Part shown: positions 61,973-64,000 of the stretch, one piece after another | Position numbering within the stretch: position 1 is the stretch's first letter | How the letters are laid out: each line of letters begins with the position of its first letter | NCBI RefSeq assembly: GCF_030646925.1 | Contig: NZ_JAUSKL010000038.1 | Span: 21,404-85,403, forward strand | Origin: Candidatus Binatus sp. | GTDB lineage: Bacteria > Desulfobacterota > Binatia > Binatales > Binataceae | Direction: 5' to 3' | Length of the DNA stretch: 64,000 nt | Program-made: the position numbers and the translations under genes | The notes under the pieces: generated by a model | Database searches by the model: none | The model's input: only the letters and a program-made list of their open reading frames with translations | What the model was told of the DNA's origin: nothing

Positions 61973-62662
61973 GTGGTCGAGACGCGGAGACTCGGTAAGT
62001 CGTACGGGCTGAACCCGGTGCTGCGCGAGGTCGAGTTGCGTGTGGGCGCGGGCTGTGGCGCGTTTATTATTGGCGGCAACGGCAGTGGCAAATCGACGCT
62101 GCTGCGGATGCTCGCGGGACTCGAAGCGCCGACCAGTGGAAGCGCGCTGGTGTTTGGACAGGACACGCGGCGGCTGGACGCAACGTATCGGCGCCGGATC
62201 GGCATGCTGGCTCATCAGAGTTTCCTGTATCCGAACCTGACGGCGCGCGAGAACCTGGAATTTTACGGCGAGCTGTACGGGGTTGCCGATGCGCGCGCGC
62301 TCGCACGCGAATGGCTGAATCGCGTCGGGCTGGAAGCGTTCGGCGAGACGCGAGTGCGCGCGTTTTCACGCGGGATGGAACAGCGGCTGGCCGCGGCGCG
62401 CGCGATGATCAATCGGCCGGAGTTGATTTTGCTCGACGAACCGTTCGCGGCGCTCGACCCGGATGGCGTGAAGGTTATGGCAGCCTTGATTCGCGATGCG
62501 ATCGCGCGCGGCGCAGCGGTGCTCGCGAGTGCGCATACGGTGGCGGAGATCGAGGGCGTGGCGTTCAGCGTCTATGAAATCGTGCGCGGGCGGGTCGTGC
62601 CACTGGTTCGTCAGGAGGAAACGGCGAGGGCCGGGCGGGTGCGATCGATCCTCGGTAGATGA
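61973..62662 (+). CDS. ccmA: Heme exporter ATPase CcmA
   Basis: About 229 residues from a GTG at 61973, 5 bp after the preceding stop; the longer frame from 61865 overlaps that gene. ABC motifs: Walker A GGNGSGKSTLLRML, Q-loop HQSFLYPNLTARENL, signature FSRGMEQRLAAARAM, Walker B LILLDEPFAALD, H-loop ASAHTVAE. The signature is FSRGM rather than LSGGQ, normal for CcmA. Works with CcmB and CcmC to release heme-loaded CcmE. Repeat block 7 separates it from ccmB. Confidence 0.93.
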   Translation: MVETRRLGKSYGLNPVLREVELRVGAGCGAFIIGGNGSGKSTLLRMLAGLEAPTSGSALVFGQDTRRLDATYRRRIGMLAHQSFLYPNLTARENLEFYGELYGVADARALAREWLNRVGLEAFGETRVRAFSRGMEQRLAAARAMINRPELILLDEPFAALDPDGVKVMAALIRDAIARGAAVLASAHTVAEIEGVAFSVYEIVRGRVVPLVRQEETARAGRVRSILGR

Positions 62663-62993
62663 AGGAGTAGGAAAGAAGAATTTCCGAAACCTCACGAGGT
62701 TTCGGGCTTCCCGTGGTGACGCGAAGCCGACGTCGGGCCGCAGGGTCAATCGCAATCAGGCAGGATGCGGGCTACGCCCTGTTAGTAAAATTATTCGGGA
62801 GAAGCTCCGGGATTCTTCTTGCTACCTCTCCCGTAAAATAACGGGCGAGGTATTAAGAGGCGGCTTCGCTCAGAATGACAAAAAGAACGAGTTGAACGAG
62901 ACAAGAAGGGCCATTTGAAACGTGAAAAAAAGGACTAGCTGGAACGTGACAGAAAGGACTTGCTGGGGTTGATCGGTCGCTCAACTTAACTGG
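62663..62993 (+). repeat. Gap 7: palindromic repeat block between ccmA and ccmB
   Basis: No gene over 331 bp. Element A (62684-62705), element C (62721-62753), element B (62764-62788) and element D (62825-62850) in the same order as the other gaps, then an A-rich stretch with two similar GGAACGTGA/GAAACGTGA phrases before ccmB. Confidence 0.85.
62684..62705 (+). repeat. Element A hairpin, copy 7
   Basis: Perfect 9-bp stem CCGAAACCT / AGGTTTCGG, loop CACG, 21 nt after the ccmA stop; GCTTCCCGTGG follows. Confidence 0.85.
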
Positions 62994-63680
62994 ATGACGA
63001 CGATGGCGGGATTCGCGACAGTGCTGCGGAAAGATCTGCGCCTCGAACTGCGCGGCGGGGAGAGCACGATCGCGCTGCTCGCGCTGTCGCTGCTGGTGAT
63101 GGTGGTGCTGGTGTTTGCGCTCGACGCGTCGCGGGTGCGCGGCGTCGATACTGCGGCGGGGGCGCTCTGGGTGGCGATGGTATTTTCGGGGATGCTGGGC
63201 GCGGGGCGCGCGCTGCTCGCGGAGCGCGACAACGGATGTATCCGCGGGCTGCTACTATCGCCGCTCGAAGCGGCGACGCTATATGCGGCGAAACTCGCGG
63301 CGGCGTTGATCTTCATGCTGGTCGCGGAAGTCGGCGCAGTCGTGCTGATGGTGTTGTTCTTCAATCTCGAATTCAGCTCGGCGCTGATGCGAGTTGCGCC
63401 GATCGTGATGCTCGGTGCGCTCGGATTTGCGGCGGTGGCGACGCTGCTGTCGGCGATTACGTCGCGCACGCGGGCGGGCGACATGCTGCTGCCGATACTC
63501 GCGGTGCCGATGTTCACGCCGGCGCTGATCGCGGGCGTCAAAGCAAGCGGGGCGGCGCTTGCGGGAGCGTCCTTCGGCGCGATGGCGGACTGGATCAAGA
63601 TCATGATCGCGTTCGACGTGCTGTTCGTCACCGCCGGTTACCTGCTGTTCGAGCATGTGGTAGGTCAGGGTCAGGATTGA
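62994..63680 (+). CDS. ccmB: Heme exporter permease CcmB
   Basis: 228 residues, six helices. Starts with FATVLRKDLRLELRGGE, the usual CcmB entry, then LLALSLLVMVVLVFALDA, GALWVAMVFSGMLGAGRALL and AERDNGCIRGLLLSPLEAAT, a conserved cytosolic loop that contacts CcmA. The rest is membrane (GAVVLMVLFFNLEFSS, ILAVPMFTPALIAGV). ATG at 62994 chosen; another ATG is 9 bases further. Complete. Followed by ccmC after 49 bp. Confidence 0.93.
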   Translation: MTTMAGFATVLRKDLRLELRGGESTIALLALSLLVMVVLVFALDASRVRGVDTAAGALWVAMVFSGMLGAGRALLAERDNGCIRGLLLSPLEAATLYAAKLAAALIFMLVAEVGAVVLMVLFFNLEFSSALMRVAPIVMLGALGFAAVATLLSAITSRTRAGDMLLPILAVPMFTPALIAGVKASGAALAGASFGAMADWIKIMIAFDVLFVTAGYLLFEHVVGQGQD

Positions 63681-63729
63681 TCGGCGAAATCGATCAGCGA
63701 AATGATTTTGGCGCGAAAGAATTGCTTCG

Positions 63730-64000
63730 ATGAATAACGCGATTCGAACCTGGCTCGGAGTGGCGACGCTGCTCTTGATGATCGCGGCGCTCTACATGGT
63801 GTTCGAGTACGTGCCGACCGAAGTGGACGAGGGAATCGTTCAGCGGATTTTTTATTTTCACGTGCCGCTCGCGTGGGTGGCGTTCGTCGCGTTCGGGCTG
63901 GTCGCGATCGCCGGGGTGTTTTATCTGTGGCTCGGCGATCAGATTTGGGACGATCTGGGATACGCGTCGGCGGAAATCGGGATGGTGTTCTGCACGCTGA
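63730..64000 (+). CDS. ccmC: Heme exporter CcmC, partial (cut by right edge)
   Basis: The first 90 codons of ccmC from the ATG at 63730: TWLGVATLLLMIAALYMVFE (first helix), VPTEVDEGIVQRIFYFHVPLAW with the conserved His, and the following helix AFVAFGLVAIAGVFYLWL. CcmC loads heme onto CcmE through its WWD domain, which lies past the edge. The reading frame is intact as far as it goes. Confidence 0.92.
   Translation, partial: MNNAIRTWLGVATLLLMIAALYMVFEYVPTEVDEGIVQRIFYFHVPLAWVAFVAFGLVAIAGVFYLWLGDQIWDDLGYASAEIGMVFCTL

Noticed and set aside
45076..62705. Element A as ordinary Rho-independent terminators
   Set aside because: No U-run follows the stem (GCTTCC instead), so the standard model is not met; left as an open 3' element.
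45117..62788. Element B as integron attC sites
   Set aside because: The tail GTTAGTA does not fit the GTTRRRY core, the stems are too short, and no integron integrase is seen.
45051..62993. Possible CRISPR array from the many short palindromic repeats
   Set aside because: Spacing is irregular, repeats belong to several families in mixed order, spacers recur, and no cas genes are present.
1..64000. tRNA or rRNA genes
   Set aside because: No cloverleaf or conserved rRNA sequence was recognised in the intergenic regions read on both strands.

Overview
The window is high-GC DNA from a diderm (Gram-negative) bacterium. It carries lipid A genes, BamA, Skp, Lol and secretin genes together with a System I cytochrome c maturation (ccm) operon. 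The mix resembles deltaproteobacterial / Desulfobacterota-like lineages: an LpxI-type lipid A pathway, a Gfo/Idh oxidoreductase beside lpxI, a CXXXY-type CcmE and a KaiC-KaiB-KaiB-histidine kinase cluster. A soil-type catabolic gene set (thiolase, secondary alcohol dehydrogenase, amidases, amidohydrolase, kinase-like phosphotransferases) would fit the Binatota or relatives, but that placement is inference.

Layout. 1-3.5 kb, minus strand: a periplasmic copper/metal module (DUF2318 protein, SCO1, small exported protein, outer-membrane barrel, CopC, partial CopD). 3.5-11.9 kb, minus strand: an envelope cluster running lolC-lolD-bamA-skp-fabZ-lpxA-lpxI-Gfo/Idh oxidoreductase; lpxD and lpxB, often found in such clusters, are absent. 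12.0-15.6 kb, plus strand: a GspD-type secretin with a glycine-rich insert and an LpxL-like acyltransferase. 15.8-27.7 kb: a mixed metabolic region (6PGDH-like protein, TreZ, a phosphotransferase, lipoproteins, a LemA-TPM-TPM operon, an amidase, an ABC permease, an MFS transporter). 27.7-30.7 kb, minus strand: a large secreted thaumatin-like protein with Cys-rich insertions and an NHL beta-propeller lipoprotein. 30.9-37.6 kb, minus strand: a catabolic set. 37.8-44.1 kb: a Crp/Fnr regulator, a 56-residue basic protein missed by length cut-offs, the kai cluster (kaiB1 frameshifted) and a CI/LexA-like repressor.

44-57 kb, plus strand: fragments of a Mu-like prophage (repressor, Mor-like activator, small early proteins, gp27-, gp28- and gp29-like packaging genes). 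They are interrupted by a type III restriction-modification system whose mod gene is split by one in-frame stop. No transposase, protease, capsid or tail genes are seen. 57.7-64 kb: ccmE, ccmF, ccmH, a ccmI-like gene with a zinc ribbon, ccmA, ccmB and ccmC (cut by the right edge).

The most unusual feature is that every sizeable gap between 45.05 and 62.99 kb is filled with a small set of modular palindromic repeats. I noticed none of them in the first 45 kb. One element, a 9-bp perfect hairpin, lies 10-35 nt after the stop codon of the last gene before each gap, always in the sense orientation, and shows compensatory base changes. It is followed by a GGGC/GCCC (or GCGC/GCGC) mini-hairpin with a conserved tail, often with a third module between. 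These elements separate nearly every phage packaging gene and cut the ccm operon into three pieces. They look like a conserved RNA-level 3' element or a mobile repeat family rather than random intergenic DNA.
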